A stretch of DNA of 64,000 bases, taken from the NCBI RefSeq assembly GCF_004027225.2, contig NC_044277.2, positions 140,301,057 through 140,365,056 on the forward strand, read 5' to 3'. The DNA comes from Strigops habroptila. Lineage: Eukaryota; Chordata; Aves; Psittaciformes; Psittacidae. Of this stretch, positions 12,201 through 27,200 are shown in pieces. Position 1 is the first letter of the stretch. The number at the start of each line of letters is the position of its first letter. The translations under genes were made by a program, and so were the position numbers. Below the pieces are notes generated by a model. That model was not told the origin of the DNA. It saw nothing but the letters and a program-made list of their open reading frames with translations, and searched no databases.

Positions 12201-15200
12201 TCTGTGTCGGTGTACACAATACACTTATACCAGAGAAGCTAAATAACTTGAATTTTAGCCAGCTTGGCAAAATGGACACGCGTGACCGTCTTCAGTACAC
12301 CACACTAACTGTGCTGATCTCTTTGAAGCACTTTGCTCTGTGTCCATGCTACTGCTGGCTAGTTTTATTGTAAGACTTTCTAGGAACCCATGTTACTTAC
12401 CTTGGCAAGTTCTCAGTAGATGGGTTTCTGGAAGCCTTTTGGGGCATCATGTGCCATTAGAGACAGCAGTATGAATTTGCATTCGTATTGTCACCAGGGT
12501 GGCTCAAGTGGCAGTGTTCATAGGTTGGAACAAGTCTGATCAGCAGAATTTCTTGTGGAGCCCTTACGTACCTTTTGCATTTTCACAGCTGAAGTCTGGA
12601 GGATGCCACAGATACTGTATAGGACTAGGTCCTGCTTTCAGCACAGCCCATGTTTGACAGTGGAGCCTGTAGAGGTATCCCACCATTTTAGGCAGCTGGC
12701 TGGTAGGAATAGCTGTGATTATATCACTTGTCCAGAGGGTTCAATGCAGAGGTTTGCAAGAGTATGAGCAATACGGACTGAAGAGATAAAAGAAGTGTTG
12801 GGAGCTCGCATGGAGAAGGAGTCAGCACAGCACATGCTTGTGTAGGTCTCTCGGGCTTCTCAGACTATTCTTGGACTGTTCCTTGTTTCTGGGCTTTGAG
12901 AGGTGCAGAGGTGTCCCATGGCCTTTTTTGCCTTTCTTTCACCTCCTTCAGGTTGGGCCAAGCTAACTTGGACTCGGTTCAGTCTGAAGGTGATTGTTCC
13001 CCTAATAACACTGTTGTTACTGAGCAGACAATAGTTATGGCCCAGTAAGCACAGCCTCAGAATGCTGGGTGGTTGAAGCTAAAACCAGTGCTGATTCTTT
13101 CAGCTCAATATGAACCAGGAAAGAGCAGTTTCACCAGACAGAAAAGAAGAAAATAAAAATTATCTTCTCAAGGCTGAAGAAAAAATATACAAACAATTGC
13201 AATGGAATAAAGGATAAACTCAATAAAAGTTGACTTAACTACATCATTTTAACTTGTTAAAAATGCTAAGGTAATAGTTAAAGCTTTTTTGCTGAGTATC
13301 TGTGTAATTTCCTCAACATGTCTTGACAAAAGCCATTACATACTTGACAAATGAATGGTCAACATGGCAGTCTGTAATTCTGAGTAACTTTGAAGTGTGC
13401 TGAAACCTCTCTGTATTATTTGCATACTGACATACAGGTGAATAGTGGTATTCAAGAGAATGTTAATACGTCTAAAACTGAAAGCTAGAAAATGCTGGTA
13501 GTCAGATTTGCTGGAGCCATGATCAATTTCTGAATGTGCTGGATGATAACAGACAAATTTGCTAGAGAGCTGTATTCAGAGGAAGGTAAAATATGAAAAG
13601 AAAGCAAAATCTGTTAGTGGAAGAAAACAATTCCTAATCAAAACCATTGGTACAGGAAAAGGAAATTCACAAAAGCAGATGGTGCTTGGAATGATTTGAG
13701 AGTTACTCAAATCCTCTAAGTTAATCTTGAGCCTGAAACATCTTTCTGTCTGTGGAGGTGATTGAAGTAAAACATCTCATACTTTGCAGCAGCATGTCAG
13801 TAGCATGTGATTTTGCCTGTATGGTAATAATGCTGCTCAATCAGAAGAGAGGGATTCTGGAGTGGAGAGATGCTGAAACTGTAAGCCTGCCTCTGGGTGC
13901 TATGTAGATTCCACTTTCACCTTTCCCCTGCTATCACTCTGTCTATAGTTTTTCCAAAGGAAAATAATGGCCAAAAGAACAAGCGTGGTCAAAGTTGCTG
14001 GATGCTGACCCGCAAAGCTTAGATTCAAATGGTTTTGTGTTCTGCTTGACTTTTCATCTGGCTGATAGGAGAAAACATGAAAAAGAATGCTGTAAGAACT
14101 ATCCGTGGTGTCATGACATATAACACAAAAAGTCTTATTTTGAGGCATGCAGGAGGCATTTTATGTTTGCAAAGAAAATAATAATTGAGGAAAACCACCC
14201 CAAGAATGTGCAGGTGTCTTCAGTCTGCAATTATGTGATAAACTACTGGCTAAGCAGTAAGGAATGGGACATGTTTTTTAGCAGTGAAGTTATTTTCAGG
14301 CCAAAGTCAGAGCTGTGTGTTATAGCTGCCAATTATTTTTGTTATTCTACTAGAAGCTGCAGTAAAAGGACCTTGCTTGGCATGCTGAGCAAAGAGAGAA
14401 AAATAATCTTAGATGGCTCCACAGTAAGAAGGAGCACTTGAGTGAGGAATGTCCAAGCCTGGTAATTAAAACCAATAAGTCTGGGTAGTCCTGTTACTTC
14501 CACACTGACATCACCCAAACAGGCTGGCTTGGCCGGTTGTATTTTTTCCATGCTCTGGGTGGCCATTTTACAATTTCTGCCCAGGTATTTGCTTAAGAGC
14601 TGGGAGCAGACAGTGTGTTCTTTGTGTGTTAACCAAGGAGTGCTTGGTGGTAGGTTGACATAGTTTCATTTGATGAGACAAAACCTCACAAGCATAATTT
14701 GACCAGTTTAAGGAATTTTCCCTTTGTCTCGCCTCCATGCAGCCATTCTGAGCTGTGCTGCTGCAGCTGTTCACAAAGCCACGCAGTAAACCAAAGCAGG
14801 GAGCTGCTGTAGCTTTACTTCAGCTCTCCTTCAGCTTTCTTTTTCCATAGGAGTTTTTAGAGAACAGTGCAGCCATAGAGACTACTGTCACCAAGAGCAA
14901 GTGTCTGGCACGTAAGGGCAGGAACTACATAAGTCTGAAGTGGTTCTGTGTGCTTCAAACCACAAGCTGAGAATGTAGTCCTTTTTCTCTTGGGCAGGGG
15001 AAGGCTTTGTACCATCTGTTTTAATTTCTCTCTCTTTCAGCAAAAAAGAAACTAGTAATTTTTCTGACACTGAAACTGCTCTGGAATGCTAAAAAAAATC
15101 AGCTCCAGTACATTTTGTGAAAAGACAATTATATTCATTGTTAAACACCAGGGAATCTGTTCTGAATGTGTCAGTGAATGTTTTATTTGTATGCTAAAAG

Positions 15201-18200
15201 AGGCTTCCTAAAAGCATGGAGTCAGAGCTACCTTTTCTTGCTCATTTGACCCATCCATTAGGATTTGTTGCAACACTTTCATTCATTAGCAACCTGAGTG
15301 CATGTAGTGCTCTTTGTTCAGAGGTGGTTGTATGGAGGAGGTTGCTAACTAGGGTTAGCAAATACATTTTCTGAAACGAAAAAAAAAAAAGGAAATGAAG
15401 CCTAGAAATTTACCACGTCACCTGAGATGTGTTTAGTATGCTTGAAAGAGCAGAGTGAAGTATTGGCAGTGGTTTCCTGACACATTTGTTTTACAGGAAG
15501 TTAAATTTGCAAATGCCTTTTAAAATCTTAATCAAGTGTACACGGTGTCCATGGATAATAAGATGTGGTGAAAAGCGTGGATTCTTACTGCTCTGTGAGT
15601 TTCCTCGAAGACGTGCAAGTGCAAGGTATTCCCTGTCTTCACTCGCTTTGGAGATGATGTCCCTTTGAACCTCTTCCTCTCCTGCCACAAAGAAACAGAA
15701 ACCAGGGGATCCATTCCTTCCAAATGTGGTCTCCATCTGCTCAGAGCCTGTAAATGTTAAAGAGCATCTTGCGAAGCAACCTTCACTGGGTTCCAGGGGT
15801 GCAGGTGCTGGAATGATTTGTTGTGTCTCATCATGATCCAGTAAAGCCATGGCCGTACCTCACTGAGGGAAGTATTCCTGACCATACGCCTCTGTTAAGT
15901 ACCTGCTCTGCATTACTGGGGTATTGTCCCCCAAAACCAGACAGTGTTTGCTTACTATGAGTAAGTGTTTCCTCCGCTCCCTTCCCTGGGGAGTCCGTGT
16001 CAGGTATTCACTCAGTACTGTGGCTGGGTTGTCCCCTTTGCGCTGTTGTCACGTCATGTGTGCTGTGGCCTCGTCCTTCTGTTTTGTGGTGAGACGTAAA
16101 GTATACAGCAGCCAGAAATTGCTACTTTCTGTACACAGAAATCAAACTCTAAAACTGCTGTGATTTCCTTTTGTCCACCTGTGAGCTTCCTCTTTTTTGC
16201 GTAACTTAGATTCTTAAGGGATCATCATGAGTGAAACAACTCCCGGCACTGCGATGCTGTAATGTGACAAATGTAATAGCAAGTAAAGATGTGTCTGACT
16301 GGTCAAAACTAGGTGACTGCAGCTTTCAATGCCAAAGCAGATTTAGCTGCTCTTCTTGCAACAACAGCAGCAGCTGCAGCACTTACGGCTTCCTCTCCTG
16401 ATAACAGCTTCATTTAAGGAAAATGGAAGTGCGGTGATGACAAGATTGAGAAGCTGCTTCAAGGGGGAATTGTCTTAGAATGGTTTTGGTGGTTTGTTGT
16501 TTTTTATTAAAAAAAATGCTCTTAGTGAGTTCAAGAAGGAAGTACTGACTGCTGGGAGAGAAGTATGCTCTTAGCCTGAGATGGCCACCAGCAGCTGCAG
16601 AACTACTGAACGGCTTAGCATACTTCCCTGCAAGTCTGTAATCACGCTCTGGAAAGACCACTTCAAGAGCTCCCTTATCCATTGGGGAAAAACACAGTCC
16701 CCAGTTGCTGCTTGTCACCTGCTGGCTAATTGAGCCTTTTGTAGATTGCTTGAGTGAAGCTTCTTAGTAGATGCAGGAGTGCTGTCCCAGCGTGTTTGAG
16801 AGCCCTGCCAGTCTCCAGGCAGACACTGAAAGCTGTCAGCTGCAACAGTGCCACTGGGGAATCTCATCTGTTCTCATTTCCCCCCCCTCATTCATCGCCC
16901 TTCACTTCTCTGGCACCTCACCAAGCATCAAGTGTTTGCACTTAGAAAAGGTCATTCTTTTGTGTGCTGAGGCCCAGTCTGATCCAGCAGCCAGGTTGTG
17001 ATGATGCCTGTTGGTCTGGAAATTGTCATGATGTTAGCATTTTCGGGAACTCTCACCTGTTTTTTCCTGATAATCGTTATGATGTGCCAGCACAGCTACC
17101 AACATGGTCTTCAGTGATATAAACAGGTCCTCCTCTGATTCGAGGAGACCTTGCTCAGGGCTCCGTTGCCATGGCTAACAAAGCCTTTGCTGGAGATGAC
17201 AGATATGAACTTTTAAACTGTGCAACTGCCAGATGTCAGCGTGGTGTTCTCTGGGGCAGGGAGAGCTACGGCAGGTGTTAACTGAAGATTTGAATCAGTC
17301 AAGCAATAAATACCTCAGACAGTAAGAATGGGGTGTGTTGTGAGCAGCATCTATAAGGGCAAGTGATGGACAGATTGGCTGCTGAGGGTTAGCAGGCATA
17401 GGCACTGAGACTTCACTGGGAGGTTCCTGAGGTATTCCTTATCAGTAACAGTTTTCAGGCAGATGAGGTTGCATATGCTTTTCATTTCTTGTATCTAGAT
17501 CAATAGGTTACTAGAATGATCGTTGCCATGAGGTACTGGTTTGTGTTGTATGTTCCTATTTGAGTTTTAAGTACCTGTATGCTGTTAGATATGTATTAGA
17601 TGTCCATGTCAAGGGGCAAACTTTGCAGCTTGCTGTGCAAAGTTGGTGGGTACTTGTTAATAATAAGCACTGTGTACCCTGGGCTTCAAGCAGTCAGCCA
17701 GTCTGAGCCAGGTTTGGCTGGGCCGCCAACGTGGGCTCCTTCTCTGTAGGTGGTATTGGCATGCATGGTTGGTAAATCCATTTTTAGACAGCCATGAACT
17801 TTATCTACAAGAGCTCTGTAGTTTGCAATTAAGGATTAAGCTCTTTTTATATTGTGTATTACTGATAATATGGGGCTTTATTGACTGTTGAAAGGGCAAA
17901 CAATATACCTGAGAACATTTCAGAGTAATGGTTTTAGAGGTGCCTTGCTCCTGCAAGGAGCTCTTCTTCCCAGCCAACTTAAAGGAAGTATGGGTGGTGA
18001 GGTGGCCATCTCCGGTCCCCAAGGAGGGCTCCCCTCTCCAGACCCAGGGCTGGTGAGCTCTATTGCTGCTTTTGCAGCAGCAACCTCAAAGTTCTCCAGT
18101 AATGTTTACATACCTTAGGTGTCTTTGTACTTCCATGAGCATGTGTATTCCTGTACATCGTTATTGGGTTCCTTTCTGCCATCAAGAGCCGCTTTTTGCT

Positions 18201-21200
18201 ATCTCTTAAGGCACTTAAGACCTCCTAATTTTTAGGTTCTACCAAACCCAGTTTTGTTGGCCTATGGTTCTCTTCTCCTCTTGGTCTTTTTCTTGCCTCG
18301 GAAGCACCTCGTGTGCTTGAGGCATTCTTTCTCTGTTTACACAACCTTCTCACACTCTGGGCTGTTTCCTCCTGTCATTCTGCATGACTTTTGGGTTTAG
18401 CAGACCAAAAGAACTGTTAACATGGCTTTACAGGAGGATCTAGACGTTGGAAGATCTGCCTTGCAGAGGAGAGAAGTTAACGATCACAGCTTATTGTGCA
18501 ATTTCTGAATTTGCAGTGATTTGGTTGTATTAATCCCTCAATTTCTGGTTGCTATCATCAGATCCTCCACTTTTTACTAGAGGATTCTGGAGATTCAAGT
18601 CTCTTACAATGTCCAGTGTAATCTTTGGAGTTGTGGTATAGGGATTGTCCCTACCAAGCAAGATATGTGCTCTTCTACAGTGAGTGCATTACAGCAGGAG
18701 CCATATGCATGCATGCTTTTTGCAGCAGTCAAGTAGTACTTTTCTAAATGGGCAATTGGCTTGGTGGTGTGGGACACGGGTTCCCAATGAGCACCACAAC
18801 CACTACCTTACCTGGGAGGAGAGCAGAGAGCGCAGGCTGAGTCAGTGACTGTATCTGTGTGCAGAGAACACCAATTATAGAGGATGTGTTCCTGCTGTTA
18901 CCTGAAACAGCAGGTTGGTTTATGATTTGGGGATTATGACTTGATTTGAGATGGGAGAGACCACGAGAGTGGGTGGCAGGCTGCCTGTTACATAGGGACA
19001 GTTGCCTGCACAGTGAAGAACTTCCTTAGTAATAGATGGAAAAGCTACATGCTTGCAGAGTATAAAGGTCTCCTGGCTTTGTCTAGAGTAGTACCTTCAG
19101 TTATTGCAGGTTATAGAAGGACATAGGCATCTGTTTGAGAGTTACAGAATCACAAGGGTTGGAAGGGACTGCTGGAGATCCATCCATCTGGTCCAACGCC
19201 CCTGCCAAGGCAGGGCACGCAGAGCGGGTCACACAGGAACGTGTCCAGGCGGGTGTTGAATGTCTCCAGAGAGGGAGCTCCACAACCCCCCTGGGCAGCC
19301 TGTTCAGTGCTCTTGACACCATCGGTGTAAAGAAGTTCTTCCTCATGTTGAGATGAAACTTGTTGTGTGTTAGTTTATGGCCATTGCTCCTCGTCCTGTC
19401 ACTGGGCACCTCTGAAAAGAGCCTGGCACCATCCTCCTGACACCCGCCCTTGAGATATTTATGTGCATTAATGAGATCCCCTCTCAGCCTGCTCTTCTCT
19501 AGACTAAGCAGGCCCAGCTCCCGCAATCTCTTCTGATAAGAGAGATGCTCCAGACCCCTCATCATCTCTGTGGCTCTCTGCTGGACTCTCTCCAGTAGCT
19601 CCTTGTCTTCCTTGTACTGAGGAGCCCAGAACTGGACACAGTACTCCAGATGTGGCCTCACCAGGGTCAGGTGGAGGGGGAGGATCACCTCCCTTGACCT
19701 GCTGGCCACATGCCTCCAAACCAGAAAGCAGCTGTGTTTGCCAGAGTTAAAACCCTGCTAGGGCATTTGCTGCATTTAGGAATCTGTTCGTATCCTTTGC
19801 AGACATGCTAATAGTCAGCTGTGCCATTAATATTGTTTTGCAATGATTTTCATGTGTTTTGGGAATTGTTTGTGACTTGGCTGTGGCACTTGTGCAGTAT
19901 TACTCAATTATCACTTAGGTTGCTGCAGTATTTTGAGTGTTGTATGCTCATCTTTTATGTAGATAGGAAAAACTTACTGTAATGCTTTTATGGTTGAAAT
20001 ATTTTAAATTTGGGTTGATTTAAGTGGGTTTTTTTCATGAATTCACTGCCTGATGAGAATATAGTGTACTCTTTGCCATGCGAATGTAAAGTCTTTGCTT
20101 TCAGTTAATAACACAGAGGATTGTATGTGTTATATATATATCACCAGCCGTATTTCAGGCAGCTGTGAGACTGAGGCAGCACTCTAGTGAAGATGGCAGT
20201 GGTGGGACTGAAGTATCACACACACTGTGTCAGTGGTAGGCAGGACTTAATTGCAGCTAGTCATTACAAAGACTTGCCTTCTTAATGACCATGCTAACAC
20301 CCTGTAAAGGGCTCTTTAATAATGTCATTCATCTGCTGGCTCTGTGATTACCCCACATACGCTTCTACCTCTGACTGAGGCCTGTGCCTAAGCAGACAGA
20401 TAATTTCTTATTAATAGATAAAGAATACCACTTGCTTGTACTTAGGATTGTCCTCTTATCTGAATCATAGAGGGTCTGAATAAGATTATTTTGCCTTTTC
20501 TCACCCTCCCACCATTTTTATCTTCACTAAATACCCCATGGACAGTGATGCACAAGAGAAGTCACTTAGTGGAGGCCAGGCAGCCTCCTTATTTTAGCTG
20601 AGCAGCCAGACAAGAAGGAAATCTGCCGAGACGCAGGGGCTGAGAGATTACTGTGCAACCAAAAACTGACTGCTTCACAGAACCATGCACTCGGAGGCAG
20701 CTGATTTAATCTGTCATTAGTGAAGTTTTAAATGGGCTGGGGTTTTTATCTTCTTTTTCTAGAAGGGGTTTGGCTGTTACAGCTCACATTTCCGATGCCA
20801 CCCTGGCAGAAGGAAATCTTGATTACAGCAGCAGTCAATGCTGTTGGTTAAATTAGCTGAACCAGTCTTGCATGAACTACAATTGTAGCCTTGGTCTGCT
20901 CTTCACTCATCTTTCTGTTTTGGGAAGCTGTTGAATAAGTTCTATTCTGTACAGAAATATGTACTTAATAATATATGGGTGTTGCTTCAGCGTGTTGAGG
21001 TGTAACATTCAGACATGTACAGCTGCAGCCAGTGACATTTCTCCAGGGCATGGTTATCCTGATAGGCTTGCTTAGGAAAAGCAAGTGGAAAATTCCAGTT
21101 ACTATCTTGGCTGCTGTCACAAGCTGGAAACTTTGACTTTTATTTCGTTCAAATACAAAAAGCATTTAGCTGTTATTATATTGTGTTGTTTTTTAAAAAA

Positions 21201-24200
21201 GGCTGTGATAAAAGTGTATGAGAGTCAGTGCTGTCCTTTGCTCCAAATCTGTAGACACAGTTTTGTTTGTGTACTGTTGCTTGCACTAGAACTTGTGTAA
21301 GTTTTAAGAGTAGAAATCAACCATTTGTTATCAATTTCATGGTCCTCCTTTCAGATTCAGGAAGAGGGACATTAAAGCAGTACAAAGGTTCATCAGTGCT
21401 TCAGCAAGTGCAATGGAGAAGCTCTCAATGCTGTTTTACAGCATCCAGGGAAACAAAAAAGCTGTTTCTAGAGGGTTAAATTGTCGGAGAAGAATGGAAG
21501 GGAAAAGCACTTTCAGGTATTGCCCACTACTAACTGGAGACTGGTAAACCAGAGCTGCTGCCTTCTGTCTCTGTACAGGTCTAGTGATGTGCTGAATCGT
21601 GTCCCCTGGCCTTTCCTCTGAGTGGTGCTAATTTTTAGTTAGCTAATTGCAGCACATCTCAATGCAAGGGAGTTGGAAGAGACCTAGGAAGCATTCAAGG
21701 AGTTAATGGCGGAATTCTGGTGCATTCACATGTATAGAGGGAAATGTGGATGGAAGAGAATGAGAGATACAAAGCAGAAGAATATGGACTGTAATGTAGG
21801 GAAAGAAGAGGAAAGGGGAATAAAGAGCTGAAAGCAAACGCTGGAGACAGAAAGTCACAATACAGCTTCTTATCGGAGTGTAGCAGAGGGAGCACAAGAA
21901 AGAAAAAATATTCTGAGAAAAGCAAGAATGTGGTTTTACACTGCATGACAAAATAATTCAATGAAAAGATAATGCAGCGCTGGGTAGATTATACATGCTG
22001 ATGTGTGTGTCACAGTATTATGGTGAATCTTTGAGATAAGAGTTATAGTGTTTCTCTAGAACTGGGCACCTTGAGGCAATTTTGCTTTTTATCGACGTTA
22101 TCTTTCCTCCCTGCAGTTTAGCTGGTATTTCACATCTTATTTCTATATATATAGAAAAAGAAAATGATTATCCAGAGTTAATAGTTACACAATAAGAGAG
22201 CAGTTTCAGCCTGTCAGTTCAGTATGTGATCTTGGAATTTGCAAACACCACGTTCAGTTCCTTTCTGCAATGAAGATTTATAATATCATTCTTTGTACTA
22301 CCGCAGCAGCTGGAAGTCCCAGGCAAGGAGCGGGCCGTCTGCAGTGGGTTAACCCCAGTCAGCAGCCAAACACCCACCCAGCCTCTCACTCGCTCCCCTC
22401 TCCTGAAGGATGGGGAGAAAATAGAAGGAAGGCAAAAAGATCCGTGGATCGAGATAATGACAATTTTATGAGGAAAGCAAAAGCAGCACATGCCAGCAAG
22501 GCAAAAAGAGGAATTCATTCACTTCTACCCAACAGCAGACAAGTGTTCAGCAACTTCCTGGAAAGTAGGACCTCAGCATGTGTAATGGTTGCTTGGGAAG
22601 ACAAATGTCATAGCCTTGAACATTTCCTCTTATATCTCCTTTTCTTGAGCTTTTATCACTGACATCATATAGTCTGGAATATCCCTTTGGCCAGTTGGAG
22701 CCTGCTGTCCTGGTCGTGTCCCTTCCCAGCTTCTCACCCGCTTGCAAGCCTACTTACTTCGAGGTGAGGGAGGAAGAAGAGAGAATGCAAGCACTGCTCA
22801 GCAGCAGCCAAAAGATTGATGTGTTATCAACACTGTTTTAACAACAAATGCAAAGCACAGTGCTATATGAGCTGTCGTGAAGGCAGTTAATTCTGTCCCA
22901 ACTACACCCAGTACATCCCCACTGTATGAAGTGTTGTACAGGCACAGTGGGAAAGGGTTACCCTTACTTTGCAGTCATTAATAGAGATGTGAAAGAACAG
23001 CTGGGTATGGGTGAGTGATAATGTGTGGTACAGAACAGCCAAGAATGGTCAAGAGCATGAATAGTAAAGTAGCCTTAACATTAAAGATAATTGCAATATC
23101 TTGTGCATTGTGGGGGTTTTGTGGCACATGATAACAAAGCCTATTGTAAATAAATAAGTGACGGTAAGGAAATACCAATTCCCATTTTTACAGTGAGCCA
23201 GGCCTCTCGTTGTTTATTTTGTGTAGTGTAATGGCAACAAATAAATGAAAAAACAGCCCTCAAAGACTAACCTTTTCCTACTGTTTTAGTCCATTCACAC
23301 TATGAAGGAAAACAGTCACCTTGACGTAGATGTTCATTAGCTGTGCTCAACATCTTTGCCTTATTTTACATATCTAAAGTGTTTTGAAGGTGAAAAACCT
23401 TGCATGTGAAGTCTTTATGAGTCCTCATTTGGCGAATGGGGGAGCTGAAGCAGCAAAATCCATGATTCACTGAAGTTCAGACAGTAAGATGGTTACAAAA
23501 CTGGGGTCAGAATTCAAGAGCCAGTGACATTCAGTTACTCCCTTGATGTGTCAGTGTTTGTCTGTGGAAATGTGTCTGTAATGCTCAGAGTATTAGGCTT
23601 TCCTTTAGAGTAGGTTCTTGTCAATATTGGAGATCATGCTGGATTTATGTTTGTGCAGGTAGCTGTGTCTGAGGAAATTTAGCTCTCTCCAAATGTTACA
23701 AAAGAATTAAGTATTGGCAATAAAGCCAGAATGTTATTTATTACATCCATTAGAGCAAGACAGTAGAAAAAAGATCATACAAAGCACTAGCACAGATTGG
23801 TTCCTGGGTTATAAAATTGTTCTGCTGTCTGATAAACTACAGCCTTCTATGTCATGGTCAGAAAATGCTTAGTGGTGCCAGCTGGCCTGTGGGCATATGG
23901 AGAGCAAACCAAGTCCTTTCTTATGTTATGGTTCCTTCATTATCCTCGGGACGCTAGTGTAGGCAGTTGTATCTGTAATCCCTTGACTGGTGGGCATGCA
24001 CTGCTGCCTGCCCCTTCCTTGGAGCTGCTTTGAACTTGCTGGCTTGGCCAAGGCTCTTCCATATTTGCTGGCACACTCCAGCACAACTGTGTTAGTGCAG
24101 GGGAGTCCAGCCTATTGATCCTGAGATGTGGGCAGCTCTTGGGCAGTTTCACAGTGGCCCATGATGGCAGGACTGGAAACTGCAGGAGGATCTAGCCACC

Positions 24201-27200
24201 AGTGAGGCTGATAACTCTGTTGGTGGCTTGCTCTTGGTCCCAGCATCATACCCAGCGCACTCCTGTGAAGCTAGGATGTTTGGAGGTAAGCTTTCTCTGC
24301 AACCTAATTGCATCTGCAGGACTGTAGCCAGCTAAGAGTAAGCGCAGGGAATTAGGTGGAATTCAAACCATATGAAAGCAGGAGTACAGTGGCATCTGAG
24401 CCTAATGCCATTTCTCCAGTGTGCATTCACCTTAGGAGTAATTGGAAATTGGATCTTCCTTCTGTATATAATCTCTTCATAATACAAAGGTGTAGTTCCT
24501 ATCCTTTCCTTAAGAAGGTGTAGAATTTTCCTGCAGTGGACATTTGACTTCCTTGAAGTCTTGATACACATTTTCCTTGTTTTTTACTGAGTATGATCAA
24601 TGACCAATGGACTTTATATGCTCATTATTTGACAGGGATAAGAAGAAATAGGGAGGAAAATGGATGATTTTTTAAAAGGAACAGCATTTCCAGGGAAAAC
24701 CTCAAGTAGCATTTTATAGCACAGGGAAAGAGAATTTATCCCTCTTGTCCAGTCCTTTCCTATCCTCTCTAGCCTGAGAGGTACAGAAGGAAAGTGTGCC
24801 ATTCTGAACAGATTGATGTCATCTGTATGGGCAGGAAGGAAGATCCCGGGCACTACAGGTTGGTCAGCCTCACCTCAGTCCCTTGGAGAGTGATGAAGAA
24901 GATCTTCCTGGAAAGCATTTCCAAATACATGAAGGACAAGAAGGTGATCAGGACTAGTCAGCATGGATTTACAAAGGGAAACCATGCTTGACCAGCTTTT
25001 CTGCCTTCTCAAATGAGGTCAATAGCTTGGTGGACAATGGAAGACTGGTGGATGTTGTTTACCTTCATCTTAGTAACATTATGGTCTCCCATAACATTTT
25101 CATAGACAAGCTGACAGAATATGGATTAGGTAAGTAGGCCATGAGGTGGATTAAAACCTGTGGCCAGGCCCAGAGGGTCATGGCACAAGATGCTTGGAGG
25201 CCGGTCACTAGTGGTGCAACCAAGGGATCAACACTGGGGCCTGTGCTGTTCAACATCTTCATTAATGACCTGGAGGATGGTCATTAATGCACTTGCACCC
25301 TCAGCAAGTTTATAGATGATAAAAAAAAGAGTAAATTGTGTTTCATTTTTGATAGAGCAGTACTCACTACAAAACAGAATGGAGTTTAGGCTTGGGAGCT
25401 TATGTCAGTGCTATTCAAGAGCCAGCACTTTCCACAGGCATGTTGCAGAGGATGTGGTTGCCTTGTCTCAAGCTCAAAATAGAGAAGAGAATGCAGGCTC
25501 TTACCATCTTCCCTTTCTGGTGCCTGTTCCATCTAGTAAGGTGTTGAGTGCCTCCTGGCAATTGCTGACTGCCTTTAGCTCACATTGGCTTCACTGTGAG
25601 ATAGTGTCAGCATTCCTAGACACAATTCATGACTCGCTTCAAATATCTGGTCCAATGGGAAGAAATGGATTAGTTTCACAGAAACTGATTGGCTTAAACA
25701 GAGTAAATACATAACTTCATTGAAATAAAAAAATCCCTCCATGGAGATGATTGATGCTTGGTTTGCTTTTCAGAAATGAGAAAGCACATAGATAGTAGTG
25801 CAGTGTGTCCCTTCCCCCTGCAGTGTGTCCCTCCCCACTTTTGTAATGCAGGTCTGAAGCCTGGATATATTTTGTGGAGCACGTTGAAATATTCTAATGA
25901 GACTGACCATCATTTGACCTGTACTTCTGGTCTGACTGGCTTGCTGGCTATGGGATACATGTCTGCTGCTCTCACAGTCTGTGAAATACTATATTGAAAT
26001 GGAAATGGCAGTGCCCTAATTTTTTCTGTGCCTCTAGTTTTTATTATCAATGTGTATTAACCTGCTCTGCGAGCACGGATGCCTAAAGAACACTCATAAT
26101 ATTTGATCATTTTAGTGCTTTGCCATTCATTTCTCTCCTAATCTCTCTCTGTGTGTGCTACAAACTGACTTCTAAGATATATGTTGAGCTGCATCCCAGA
26201 CAGTTACATATTAATTATTTTATCTTTCAAGTTCTCTGGAAAGAGGAATTCCAGGGGAAAAAACCCCACAGTCGTCACCCAGTATATCATGATAAACCAA
26301 TATCTGGTGAAGAAACTAGGTATTTGTCACTTTTAAAGGACAAATAATATTATGTGGCTCTATTTCCTACATTTGTTAGCGTTCATTTTCAACAGGTGAG
26401 TTTTAAACTCAGACTGTACCAGCTAGCCATGCAGGCAATATAGCGTGACAAACATGGTTTAGCTTTATATAAAGTTGTTGATATGGTCCTGTGAAATAGC
26501 GTTATGTGCCTCTGATCAGAGAACCCTCTTTAGAAATTGCACATCAATCTCATGTTGTGAAATTTATGCCAAGAAAGGAAATCTGTGAAAGACATACCTC
26601 TTGCCATGCAGTGATTTCTTCCTATGTGTGTGTTGAAGCACATCTAAAATCAAAGAAGGGATGCTCTTTACTAATTGGGTTTGGAATTGTTTTAATTGTG
26701 AAGTACACCTGAAACGGAAAGCGCATTTGCTCAGATCCACCTTTCTACCCTGTTCTTAGTAGCTGAGCAGATTCTTCACTGACTACTTTGGTACCTTGTA
26801 ACTTCTTATTTCTTCTTGCGAAGTTCTTATGTATGTATAGAGCTTTTGATTGCCCTTGAGGATGAATATGTTTGGCCTGTCCACTTAGAATTGAGCAAGT
26901 GAAACTTAGTTAACACAGGGAAAATCTAGGCTATGTTGTTTGGGTGTTGGGTTTGGTGGGTTGGGTTTTTTTTTTTCCTTTTTAATTTTAAGGAAATGAT
27001 TCTGATAATGGATGCTGTTGGTTGGGAGTTTGGAATACGAATGTGCAGGAGAGGATGGTGCAGTCTTGAAGTACTGGCTTCCTCAGATAGCTCTTTAATA
27101 TCTTAGAGAAACAGTTAAAATGTGAATCATTACTGCTTCTGGCTGGCTTTGGATGAACTAAAAATTACAGTGGCTGAAAACATGCATTGACAGAGTCTGT

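Noticed and set aside
19101-19709. 202-codon minus-strand open frame
   Set aside because: It is the CR1 ORF2 C-terminus plus a frameshifted tail, not a host gene.
21640-21700. GGGAGTTGGAAGAGACCTAGG, like the CR1 3' end
   Set aside because: Only one short block resembles CR1 and the following sequence does not continue the match.
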